Source: Hormiphora californensis
Lineage: Eukaryota > Ctenophora > Tentaculata > Cydippida > Pleurobrachiidae
Direction of reading: 5' to 3'
Assembly (NCBI GenBank): GCA_020137815.1
Contig: CM035357.1
Location: forward strand, 2,512,432-2,576,431
DNA: 64,000 bases
Part shown: in pieces, positions 8,400 to 19,800 of the stretch
How the letters are laid out: each line of letters starts with the position of its first letter
How positions within the stretch are numbered: position 1 is the first letter of the stretch
The notes under the pieces: model-generated
Seen by the model: the letters and a program-made list of their open reading frames with translations, nothing else
Databases searched by the model: none
What the model was told of the DNA's origin: nothing
Program-made: the position numbers and the translations under genes

Positions 8400-11300
8400 T
8401 TAAATACACGCATCAGCAGATGTGATTTCATTTTCAATTTCATGTGACAGGGGGGTGCAGCTGTGGTCCCCATTATTGGTGATCTTTGCCCCGTCAATGA
8501 TCGATGATCGGCCCCGGAGGTTCCTCAATTCAGCATAAGAATGGGGCAGGTTAACCTGCCGTGTCAGACAAGTGTTTAAAAAGGCCAGACCGACTGACAG
8601 GAAAAGAAGGCCCCCTCCAACAACCAGACGGAGATTTTCCTTGGTTTCCCCGTCCTGACAATACGGCTTTCTCTCGTTTGTCTTGTCCAGGCAGTACGAT
8701 TCAGTTAGGATGTGGAACAGCATCCCGAGCATGTAGGAAGCGTTTACACCTGAAGTAGGGGTTGTCATGTTACATTATAGGGGGACTGTGACGAGGGGGG
8801 TTATGTTATGGGACTGAGACTTGTTACAAACATGGGCCATGGCCATGGGGGCGTGGGGCAGCAAAAAACGTTTTTATGCTTTCAGTTTCAATTACTGTCC
8901 CACATCTTATTATTTTTCTTCTGCAGAGGAGCTAATTTTGAACGACAACTATATTTGTGGCAGTCTGCCATTGCAACACTATGGCTGTACTAAATACGGT
9001 CTTCCATTCAATTAGAACACATCAAAAGAGATATATTTCACTTTCAGTTCACACAAACTAGTGCTATAATTTCGGCCAAATTACTTCCGGATTATCTCAT
9101 AAAATAACTCAAGAACGGAAGACTAATTCCATCTTATCTGTCAGTGTCAAGCAGCTAGGAAATTTCGCCTAGCTAGACTATGTTTCGGGCGCCCCGAAAT
9201 GTTAAGGAGGGTTAGAACATAACAAAGGAAATTAAACTGTTTGGTGAAACGTGAATCAGAAAGGATTATGCTCACAATCAACACACACTTCACACTGAGG
9301 CGCCTAATAAGCGTGTTCGGTGTGACATCTACTACTTTCGGGCAGGTCATCCTGTCATCCAATCACCAACAAACCCTGTCAAAGCATTGGCACAAACCTG
9401 TAATGTAGAGGCCACGGTTTAGTGTTGGGACCTGTTTGACTGTTGTAAAGGTCAGTGCAATGGAGGTACTACACAGGAGTAGGGCACCCGTGGTAAACAC
9501 TCTGAAGTGGGAGGGGGAGGGGTAGTTATCAATTAGCCAATTATAATATGATGAACTCATGCGAGAACTAAGAAAAAAAGTTACTAAATCCCAAGACTGA
9601 CCTGATAAGGACCCAGTGTAGAATACTGATGCTCTCTTTTCGGAGCGTGTTCGTCTCGGCATTGCGCGTCGCGGGTGATGGAGCTAGCCCGGGTGAGCGA
9701 GCTAACAATAGTGAACTTCCATGCGATATAGTACATCGCGCGCATGTAATTGCACTATTGTTAGCTTGTTCGCCCGGGTTTGGTACAGTCTGCGGCGCGC
9801 AGTGTTGAGACGAACACGTTCCGAAAATGCAGGATAAGACTCACCTGGTAAGGGTCCATGGTTGGTTATCCAGGAAGTCCACAGAGCTGGTAGTACTGCT
9901 AACCATCAGCAGCACCCCCGCTACCAAAACGCAAAACACGTTCACCACATAGAATAACATTGGCAGGAATGTGAGACAGACAGCGAGGAAGCTCCCCACC
10001 AGAATAGTAGTTTGGATGACCATTGTTCTTTCAAATACGGTGCTGGAATGGTTCTGATCAGTAATTAGGACCAGGAGTAACCGTTGGACGAAGCCCAGGG
10101 TGAGTAGGAACACCGCGTTAACGGCATACAGACGGTTCGTCTGGGGTTTAATAAGACAATCCTTCGCCCTCGGTCTCCTCACCGCACCATGGACCAACTT
10201 AACCCCACAATCGGCCGGCAGTGACTTTGTCTTCCCCTTGGCAACGAGATATCTCACTGACTCGGGGACGATAAACAACCCCGCGGAGATGACACCCCCA
10301 GCAACAGCTAGAATGAGAGCCGCAAACCGCCATTGTTGTGTCATGTAGGTCACCCCAACCGTTACCATGGTTCCCAGAGTTGAGCATGTGAGGTAGAGTG
10401 CTGCCACAGCGCTACAGCACGGTAGGGTCGACATTTCCACTGCCCAAATAAGGACCGCCATACAGGCAGCACTGTTGAAGATCCCCTTAATAAACTCTTG
10501 GTAGGTGTACATGATCATATTACTGGATATGTAGTAGCTCATGGCGGTTAGGAAGGAGAAGAAGGTACAAATTAGAGTGACATTCTTCCGTCCCAGGGTA
10601 TCGATGAAAATACCACCGATCAGAGAGCCGACAACAAGGCCTAGGTAATTGACCATGGTAGGTTCTACAGTTCGTTGTAGGGGGCAGTAGGAGTTGTATT
10701 CTAGGATGGGGGAGGAGGTGAATGTGTAGTTCCATTCGAAGTCAGAGTCAAGGTCCATCGAGCATAACCCACTTCGTCTGTCTCGGTTTCTCTGCAAATA
10801 AAGGAGGGGTTTCTAGGAGTTTGAAATTCAAATGAAACATGATTTGTCTTTCTCGGGGCGACCAGACTACCTTACTCTCGTTTTTTAAGAAACGCTTTAG
10901 TAAGAAACTTTTTTATAAGAAACTTTTAAAATGTAAATTACACAATTCAGGGACGCCACAACAAAATAGAACACCCCTAACTTGTTTAGTTTCTTGATAA
11001 AGGAGAAATTCTTTTTGTTTTTGGATTGCTAACACCTGTAGTTTCCTAGAAAAAAAGTTTCTTATTTAAAAGTTTCTTGAAATATGCGAGCTTAATTAAC
11101 GAGAGTAAGGTATTTAGTTGTTGACTAGTTAGTTGTTATAAATTCAGATTATACTCTTTAAATGGTATTATTTAAAACAATTTGTTTTCATTTGACAAAT
11201 TACAACTACACATTGAATTCTTTATAGTGTGCTCACAAAAGGGAAGCACTATTAATAATAGTATTATAATAGTGCATGCACTATCCTTTCGAGGAATGCT

Positions 11301-12034
11301 CTTAAGAGGGGGAAAAGGATACATTGGTATTTTCTACTGCCCTATAATGAACTTCTTATACCAACAGCGTTCCCTATGGTGGGCGAACTCTAGTGCTAAC
11401 GGACTCTATTATACCTCAAAGTGTTTACAGAGGGCGGTTATTCCGGTATGTTCCTCCACTGCACACCTCCATTTTGTCACCGATTCAGGAGTAAAGACAA
11501 GGTGGGTACTGGAGATAAATGAGATACCGGATATGGTCGACATCAGGACGAAAACCTGAAATGAGATCTTGGGTTATTTACAGAGTGGTACAGAAATAAA
11601 TACAGCTGAACACCTGTAACGTAGGTTTTATAATTAGGGTTGGGATTGAAAATAGGGTGTCCCAGAAACAGAGTTAGGGTTGAAAATAGGGTGTCCCAGA
11701 AACAGAGTTAGGGTTGAAAATAGGATGTCCTAGAAACAGAGTTACTGTTAGGGTTGAAAATAGGATGTCCCAGAAAGAGAGTTAGGGTTGAAATTAGGAT
11801 GTCCCAGAAACAGGTTTAGGAATAGCCGATATAAGAGGAGCTGGGGTCTTCAAAAGAGCTTGGCAAGTAATACAGCTGAATATAACCTACCAGGAATGAT
11901 CTCCATGCCAGAATTCCTGGCCATTTTGAGCCAGTGTTGCTCTCCATCCACTCTCGCCACTGTGTGGGTCTCTGGTCACATTGTACGGGCCGGTATCGGA
12001 TGTTGTCAAGCCATCGAGATACCCATCGAGACAT
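8400..12034 (-). CDS. SLC22-like organic ion transporter (major facilitator)
   Basis: Five exons with consistent phases: 12034-11891, 11555-11415, 10791-9845, 9501-9398 and 8749-8400, giving 561 residues, the usual SLC22 length. The N-terminal helix is followed by an extracellular loop with conserved Cys. The SMDLDSDFEW segment matches the loop before TM2 of organic cation/anion carriers, and FIDTLGRKN is the G-x-x-x-D-x-x-G-R loop between TM2 and TM3. The TM6 end reads VPESVRYLVAKG (the E-S-x-R-W-L family motif). About 12 hydrophobic segments are visible. Substrate cannot be predicted; the second half is shorter than usual and the typical E-x-x-P-T-x-x-R motif after TM8-10 is not evident. 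Introns 2 and 3 hold foldback repeats, and a transposon end starts right after the exon 2 donor. Confidence 0.82.
9636..9832. repeat. Foldback element in SLC22 intron 3
   Basis: Inverted arms run from TTTTCGGAGCGTGTTCGTCT to its complement AGACGAACACGTTCCGAAAA, with inner arms GCTAACAATAGTG/CACTATTGTTAGC and a CCCGGG block. No target duplication was identified. Non-coding. Confidence 0.7.
10876..11112. repeat. Foldback element in SLC22 intron 2
   Basis: Outer arms CTTACTCTCGTT / AACGAGAGTAAG enclose several AAGAAACTTTT units and their complements. Non-coding, AT-rich and hairpin-forming. Confidence 0.65.
11378..11409. mobile_element. Terminal fragment of the GGTGGGCGGACTC element family
   Basis: GGTGGGCGAACTCTAGTGC followed by TAACGGACTCT matches the left end of the 580-bp element at 42830-43409. 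It begins about 5 nt inside SLC22 intron 2, directly beside the exon 2 splice donor. Confidence 0.65.
11634..11815. repeat. Minisatellite, about 33-bp unit
   Basis: Four to five copies of a unit containing GGGTTGAAAATAGGGTGTCC plus CAGAAACAGAGTTA, with small length changes. It lies in SLC22 intron 1. Confidence 0.8.
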
Positions 12035-12049
12035 GGTAATAGCGGGGCT

Positions 12050-12370
12050 GCAGCTGGCGGCTAGAGAGAGGTGGATAGTTTTGTTAGGTGGGGGTGCTAG
12101 GGTGGGGCTAGAGAGAGGTGGATTGTTTTGTTAGGTGGGGGTGCTAGGGTGGGGCTAGAGAGAGGTGAATAGTTTTGTTAGGTGGGGGTGCTAGGGTGGG
12201 GCTAGAGAGGTGGATTGTTTTGTTAGGTGGGGGTGCTAGGGTGGGGCTAGAGAGGTAGATAGTTTTGTTAGGTGGGGGTGCTAGGGTGGGGCTAGGCCCT
12301 AGCCCCTAACAAAACTATTCACCTCTCCCTAGCCCGGCTAGGGAGAGGTGAATAGTTTTGTTAGGTGAAG
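12050..12370. repeat. Minisatellite, about 47-bp unit, with inverted end
   Basis: Five direct copies of a unit holding GTTTTGTTAGGTGGGGGTGC and GGGGCTAGAGAG. At 12295-12350 the array turns round (CCTAACAAAACTATTCACC) and makes a hairpin. It lies just upstream of the SLC22 start codon, so it could be transcribed with the 5' UTR or overlap the promoter. Confidence 0.8.
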
Positions 12371-13653
12371 TAGCAATAGGGGCTAGGACTTTACACTCAA
12401 AGTTACAAGCACTCTCATAATAGTTCTGCAAAACCAACAGATAATGTGTTGCAAAAACGAATCTAAATTGTGTAGGCCATATATCTGAAATATCTCAAAG
12501 GATCTGGATATCAAGGAAAGGTAAACAGAAAATCAAATCTTTCATCGCTTTGATATATGGGATTATTTATCTATCAGGGTGAAATCACTTTATCAAGGTA
12601 TACGGACACAAAATCACATACACGAAGTATACACAGTATAACTAGGAGCTTGCTTAACCGCCTGAAAACATGTATTCACCCAGACATTATGACCAACTTG
12701 ATAGGTATAACAGTAACCGACAGCTAGAGAAATATATGTAGTATATGCTGTCAGAGCATTGGCCTGACAGTAATCGAAAGAAGACACGTAGGTGAAAAAA
12801 GGGGGATTTTATATCCTTCTAGATGACCTATGTGGATAGATCAAGGACGGGATATTTAGAAAGAAAAAGAACTGATCTCTCGTGAGAGTATGAAAATTAA
12901 ATTTATCTGTGCCTTTTATCCATAGAGAGGGGGACAGCTCCCATACCAGAAGAATGTGTAAAATCAAATATATATTATGTGGATAGCTGCTCTAGCCCCA
13001 ACTAGTCGCCAGCTATTGTCACTCCACATGAGTCTAATTGAATTATCCAAAGGACAGACATCTCTAACTCGTCCAACGTCCACTGCAGGAAAGTCCATAG
13101 GCACAGCTAGCGCTGGAGACAAATCGATATAGTTATATTTTCCACCCTTCCACTCTAAATCGGGATCCGAATGTAGTTATTTTCCACCCTTGAATTTCTC
13201 CCAGCCACCCTTCCCCAGTTTCCTCATTATGCTGTTGAGAAATTTGTCTTGGTACTCAAAATAGAGTCACGCCTAAGCGGCTCTTGGTTATGAAATTACC
13301 CCTCCGCAAAAGCCCACAATATAATAACAGGGGTGACTTCGTAACCAAGAGCGGCTTACTGACTGATAAAACGAGCCTCTCCCTCTAATTTTATTCCCAA
13401 GGTTGTCAGAAGAAAGTCTCTTCTTCCAACCAACAACTTCTGGCTAGCATACTACTAAACTATTAGACTAGAAGGGGGGAGGAGATTGTTATGTTCTAAC
13501 CATCCCTAAATGCTCACGAAAAGAGGTCGAGCTAAGCAAGAGAGAAAGAGACAGAGTATAATTATATCATCCTAGTATGATCATCGGTTTTCAGGCTGTA
13601 AAAACTGAACCGCGGTCAAGATGAAGAAAAGCATCGACACAAGAGAGATAGAT

Positions 13654-13708
<55 letters not shown>

Positions 13709-14460
13709 CAGAGAGAGAGACAGAGACAGAGACAGAGACAGAGACAGAGACAGAGACAGAGACAGAGACAGAGGCAGAGACAGAGACAGAGACAGAGACA
13801 GAGACAGAGACAGAGAGGTATATTAGCAGAGCTGAGAAAGATCAGAAAAAATAGTTTGGAATGATTTAATGAAACAAATTAGTCCCAGATGATTAGTACA
13901 CGTGCATATGCAATATACTGATAGAATTCAATTACAATCGTAAATATATTACGTATAATGAATAATGAGAATAAAAACATCTATTTGCCTGACCTTACCG
14001 CTATGTCAAAAAAGATATTGATTTCGAAATACATATTGGACAGGCTTGCATGCTTGGAATTTTTAAAACCCCATTATGAAAGAGATAATTAATATTTTCT
14101 TCTTGAAGAAGTTCTTCCACAGAAGTTGTTACTCGGACGACTATTTGTCACCAACTTCAAGTTTAACATGGGCTTTACTTGTAACACTCTGGAAAAAAAG
14201 GCGGGTCCATTTATATCGTGTTCGTTCACATATTGGGCTTGGTAACATAGACACCTGGTGCCAGGTGTCTATGTTACCAAATATTGGGCAAAGCAAAGGA
14301 CGACTGATAAGCCTAATGAAAGATTTTGAATTGACCCCCCCCCCTCCCCTCCCCCCAGCCCCTTCAAGCAAATATGTAATTGTTATACTCAGTCTATCAC
14401 AAAATATAAACAGAACATACTGCTACAGCATCGCCTCTCAGTCTTTCACCCTCATACATA

Positions 14461-14561
<101 letters not shown>

Positions 14562-14737
14562 GATCATTCTGTATGTCTCTCTCTTTCACACGTTCATTCT
14601 GTCTCCCTACTCTTGTTAGACCGACTATGTTATTCTTAGCACTGTGATAAGTAGACGGAGTTAGACGGAGTATAATAATAATAATATATACTGAAGTATG
14701 AAGTGAACTATGCAGCTCGGAAGTTGAATATATGATT

Positions 14738-14915
14738 CAGGAACAGACCGAAACAAGTAAACAACCAATCAGAACTCGTTATTTAGGTCACGTGGCTGGT
14801 TTGGGCACGTAGCGCCCCCTGTCTTCGCGCACGGAGCCAAGTGGCTGGTTATCAGCCAAGTGGCTGGTTATCAGCCAACATGGGGACCAGTATTTCCTGA
14901 TTCGGTCGGTTCCTG
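14738..14915. mobile_element. hAT-like MITE, long variant
   Basis: Ends CAGGAACAGACCGAA ... TTCGGTCGGTTCCTG, with the same body as the 109-bp copies at 42336 and 61692 (CAATCAGAACTCGTTATTTA, TCACGTG, GGTTATCAGCCAA) plus an internal insertion with CGCCCCCTGTCTTCGCGC and a duplicated GTGGCTGGTTATCAGCCAA. Confidence 0.8.
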
Positions 14916-15311
14916 TATATCACAAAGGTAGTAGTTCAACTCCTCGAGGGTCAGCAAGTCAAAATGTGTTTCAAACATATTTTACAAACATTGTTTGTGG
15001 ATTTATTCCCAATCTAATTCATCCCAACTGACTGCACGGAATTCATTCCCAGAACTAATTGCAGGCGTTCCTTCCTGATTTCGATTTTAAATAGCACGAA
15101 ACTGTAATTATATGTTAATTAAAAGTCAATTAGCACTTCAGTCACGTTCGCATCGACAGTCAACACACTGTCAAAATTATGATCTGAATCTGAAGAAAGA
15201 GAAACAGACCGGGGAAGGACGGATCTATCTCCCTTCATCGCCCACTCCAGACCTGTAATTAAGTGGAAAAGAAAGAAAACGAGGTGTAAAGATTGAGAAG
15301 CCTTTACGAGC

Positions 15312-15393
15312 CTGTCAGGCCAATGCTCTGTCCACAGTTCTCGCGTGCTTATTTGAGAGAAATGAGAATAGGGTCAGGCCAATGCTCTGACAG
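15312..15393. mobile_element. 82-bp MITE, GTCAGGCCAATGCTCTGAC family, 8-bp TSD
   Basis: Starts CTGTCAGGCCAATGCTCTG and ends GCTCTGACAG. Exactly flanked by TTACGAGC (15304-15311 and 15394-15401). The middle contains CACAGTTCTCGCG. Other copies or ends lie at 12757, 24526, 31180, 32148, 34376-35322 and 40656-40722. Confidence 0.85.
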
Positions 15394-16868
15394 TTACGAG
15401 CTGTAAGAGAGAGATGGTTGAACAAGGCAATGAGACACCTTCAAAGGGGCTGATAGAATAAAAAGAACAACGGAGCTGGAATTAATTGAACTGAAAAATG
15501 GTGTGTAATAATAGACTAATTGAACACTCGCACACAGCTCTGCGTTGTATCATTATATGTGGTCTAAGGTCTGCCAGAAGTCATCTATTCTTCATAGGTT
15601 GCGAACACAGAACTACATAAATTATAGTTATAGTGAATGTGTTTCATTGAATTTTAAAACGTAGTCAGGAAGTCTGGTATAACAGTATCGGAAATAATTG
15701 TTAATAATGTGTGCTAATTTATCAGTCGTGACTAAGAGACATGTGGAGTTGGTGCAATAGTACAACATATAGTGTCAATGCACAGTGCAAGGCCGAACGT
15801 CGACAGCACCAGCTGCATCGATATGTATCATTCTCCGTTCTCTCTCTCTCTCTCTCTCTGCCCTCCCATTTTTAGCACAAGCTCTGCCCCCACACCACCG
15901 CAGTACATTACACACCAGTCACGGGCTGGTGCACCGCGGAGTTTCAGGAAATTGAAAAATAATATTATCTGACGAAACAAATCGATCGACTGGAATGAAA
16001 ATTTAGAGCTGCTGAAATGATTTAAACTGAATCAACAAACTAAAATGAGATAATTGGTACAACAAATTTACTAAATTTAGGATGACACATAAAAGATTGC
16101 CCTGACCCTGTTTCCCCGCGCCCGCCATTAAAATAAAATGGGTTTGAACAAAACAAAGAAAGGGTACATCATAATTCTTTGACGTCTAATGCCAATGCTT
16201 TGGAACCCATGTCTATGAGAAGGTAATAAAAATAAACAATGAGGAAGTGAAAATAAAACAACGCGCTCATTCCATGTCGCTTTGTCCCGCTTCCTCTCTT
16301 TCTCCCTCTCTCTCTCACTTTACTTTCTTTATGTGTCTGTCGGTCTGTCTGTCTCCCTCTCTCTGTCGATGTCTATGTCTGCTGTCTCTCTCAACTTCAA
16401 ACCGTTCGTCAAATGAAGCATACCAGACAGTGGAATGCGAATAAAAGGTGAACCGGACCGTTTGAATGGTAACAATACAGTGTAAAAACATCAAACATGT
16501 GAACAAACTTATAAACTGGTTGACTATAATTATAGGTTATGAACAGTGGCTAATCCATTGTTTTAAACCACCACTGCACAGAGTCTGCTCTATTCTACTA
16601 CTAACAACTATTGCTAAAAAGTCTAACTCATTGTTCCTCATGAAAACAGTACAAACAGCAGCAGTAGGATAGACATTTCAGTGAGCATTTTGAAGTCTGT
16701 TCCTATAGTCCTACAAATAGATAATACGTCATTTGATGTGTTAAAATTGAGTGTCAAAATCACGAAAAAGAAATAAATAATTGAACGATATAACAACAGC
16801 TCTTGTGATTGTCAGTGTAAAATAATGTAGTTCTCATCACTCATGTCGCTTCTTTTCTTGTCAGTTTG

Positions 16869-19800
16869 TCAGTCAACACTTGTTTCTCGTAATCTCGCTG
16901 TCTGCCACATATTTTCAGGCGGAATGATACGACCACTCTTGAAGAAACCACGCTAAAATAAAATCGGAGGGTTGCTAGGGAATTGAGAGAGGGTTGCTAG
17001 GGAATTGAGGGAGCGTTGCATATAAGGGAATTGAGGGAGGGTTGCTAAGGAGTTGAGGGAGGGATCAGTTGATTGACAGGAGGCATTGCTATAGAAAATC
17101 ACTAAAGGCAAGCCCAAATAATTGGACGAACTACATGATAGAAAGATATATGTGACCCACACGTTTTATACGAGAGGGCGGCTAGTTGTTACTCGATTTA
17201 GTTCAGGACTGATCCGAATATATTATTTGATGACGTGTCATCATGTTATATTTGGGGCATGTAAGACGTCATGGAACCCCCTGATAGAGCTAAACTAGCC
17301 TGCACATTAGTGGCCATAATCAACTCAACTGCTGCATGCTGCAGAGGGCTACTACTGCAGAGGAGGACTGAGGATTACGTATGATCTAATTCACATACAT
17401 TTTCTAGTTCTAAATTCCACTCATCACTCGTTATTATATTATTACTAGTAGAATAGAATAGAAAACAGAAACAGAAATTGAAGCCGAAATAACCGACTGT
17501 AGCCTTCTGTGTCCAAATAAGAAGAGACCCAAAAAACAAAGATCGTACATGTGACCACCGGGCAAGCATCGTACACACATCGCGAAACCCAGGGATTTGC
17601 GAGCATGCACGTAACCGGCCCCCTGTAGGGTGGTCATATGTACGGTCAAGACCCACACACACGCCCTCAAACGGAAGTTCATAGTTTTATATTGAGTGAT
17701 TAATCTGATACCCATGAATCTCTCAGAAGTTTGCAGTTCTTGAGGAATCGGTTAACGTGGCTGCAGTGGTGTTTAGAAAATACTGTGGAGAAGTCCTTTT
17801 CTGCGATGGCGGATCTTAGTGATTCAGGGAGGGTGTCTCGGATGTGGGAGTATGCCGGACATGTAGTGATGACGTGTTCCTCGTTTTCAAGTATTGTTTC
17901 AGGGAACGGGAGGTGGTCAAGTAGCCGTCGGTTCAGGTCATCACAGCAAAATCTACAGAATTTAGGCTGGTTAGATTGTGAGTATCTCGAGGTCTCGATT
18001 CTGAGATCGTGGGCACTGACTCGGATTTTGCTAACCTCCTTTCTGTCGGCTCTTTTTATGTTCAGATAATCCTCGAAGCCGTAGCCTAATTTAACCGAAT
18101 TGTAGAAGCGCATTTTTGACTGGTTCTGGCGATGTGATTCCCAGTGGGTAACCATCTGGTGTTCCATGGTTTGCCTTACAGGGTCCGTATCACTATGGAG
18201 TTTGTTCCAGAAGGTGTACCAGTCTAGCTGCAAGGTTTTCTGCTCCTTCGCTGCGAGTCCTAGGAGTGATTCGTCCTCGCCACACTTAGACATGACCCTG
18301 GCGAAGTAATGGAGGCATTGGTTCAGAACAGTGATGGAAATTGGTGCTCTCCCAGTCTCACCATAGCAAGCGGTATTTGTGCTTTTTTTATGCACCCCAA
18401 GTACCCATTTGATGAATTTGAGTTGCACTTTTTCGAAAGGGTCCGCGGTTATCCGCTTCATGTATGTTTCACCGTTAGTTGACGTACAGTGGAGAACCTT
18501 TGCAGATTCTGAGTACGGAAGCCATATTGGACAACCGTATGTGATGATGGGGGTTATCAGAGCGTCGAAGAGCTTAAAGGCTGCCCAAGCGGAGAGGGCG
18601 TCACCGTTCACCGTTTTCCTCAGAAGAAATACTGCTTTACTCCCTTTGGTGGAGAGGTTAGTAATTGCCGCCTTCATACTTCCGCTGGCAGAGAATACAA
18701 TTCCCAGATAGGTGTACTCTTTTACCGAATCAAGTGATTTGCCGAGTAGCTGGAAGCCATGGCTATCTTTCAGAACTCTGCCGGAGGGATTGAAGACTAG
18801 GATCTTAGTCTTTTCTGTATTTATACTGGCGAAGAACCCACCACATATACCCATATGATCTAGCTTCTTGAGTAAGGCGATCCTACAGACCGAGTCAAAG
18901 GCTTTGCGGTAGTCGACGAAGCAAGCAAAAACTCGCTGTTTCTTCTTCTTCAAGTATTTCTCCAGGATCGTTTTCAGTACCAGTGTATGATCATTTGTTT
19001 GTCCACCTTTCGCGAATCCCTGTTGGTTTGGGGTATCGGGACATACTTTAGCCCGGAACAAAGTAAGCCTGTTCAGGAGAATACTGCTATAAAGCTTTCC
19101 AATGCAGCTTCCCAGGGTTATCGCCCGGTAATTGTCAGGGTTAGCTGTTGATCCCTTTTTGTGAATTACTGTTGTCAGGGACGTGTTCCACGGGTAGCAC
19201 CCGATAGTGAGGCATCCGTTAAACAGTTTAAGTAACAACTGTTTAAGATCAAAAGATGAGGATCGTAGCATTTCATTGGCTACTTGATCTAGGGATGGAC
19301 TTTTCCCGTTCTTGAGGTCTTTGATAGTGTCAGATAGCTCATCCATGGAGATTGGATGAGAGAGCTCGTCGGCGATTGACTTTTCCGGGATGTACGGTGC
19401 TGTACTAGTATATTAATAGTAGTAAGTAATCAGTTGATTATGCACTAACAACTAGATAGTCAGGGCATATGATGTCAATTTCATGGTGATTTTCGGCATA
19501 ATTGTTATAAAGCTAATTCCACTTCTAGGAGGTCCTATTGGGTCCCTAGAACCACCAAAAAAAAATGTTCGCGATTTGGTGGATGAAGAAGCCATGTGGC
19601 TATAGCCATGTTAGGAAAGGAGTAGAGACAAAACCGAGGGCACTAAAGTGTTCAGCGTCCTCGAATTAGTGGGGGTAGGTGCTGGAATTAAGTCTCTATC
19701 TCATCTGGTTAATTAGATAATTGGATAATTAGGTCTGGGCATAGCCATTTTTGGCCATATGGCTATAGCCACTTAGGAATGGTTTATCGACTTTTCATTG

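Noticed and set aside
13621-13854. Glu/Arg/Thr repeat ORF
   Set aside because: Translation of GA and GACAGA microsatellites.
14236-14291. Possible microRNA-type hairpin
   Set aside because: Almost perfect palindrome with a 2-nt loop, unlike a miRNA precursor; more likely a small inverted repeat.
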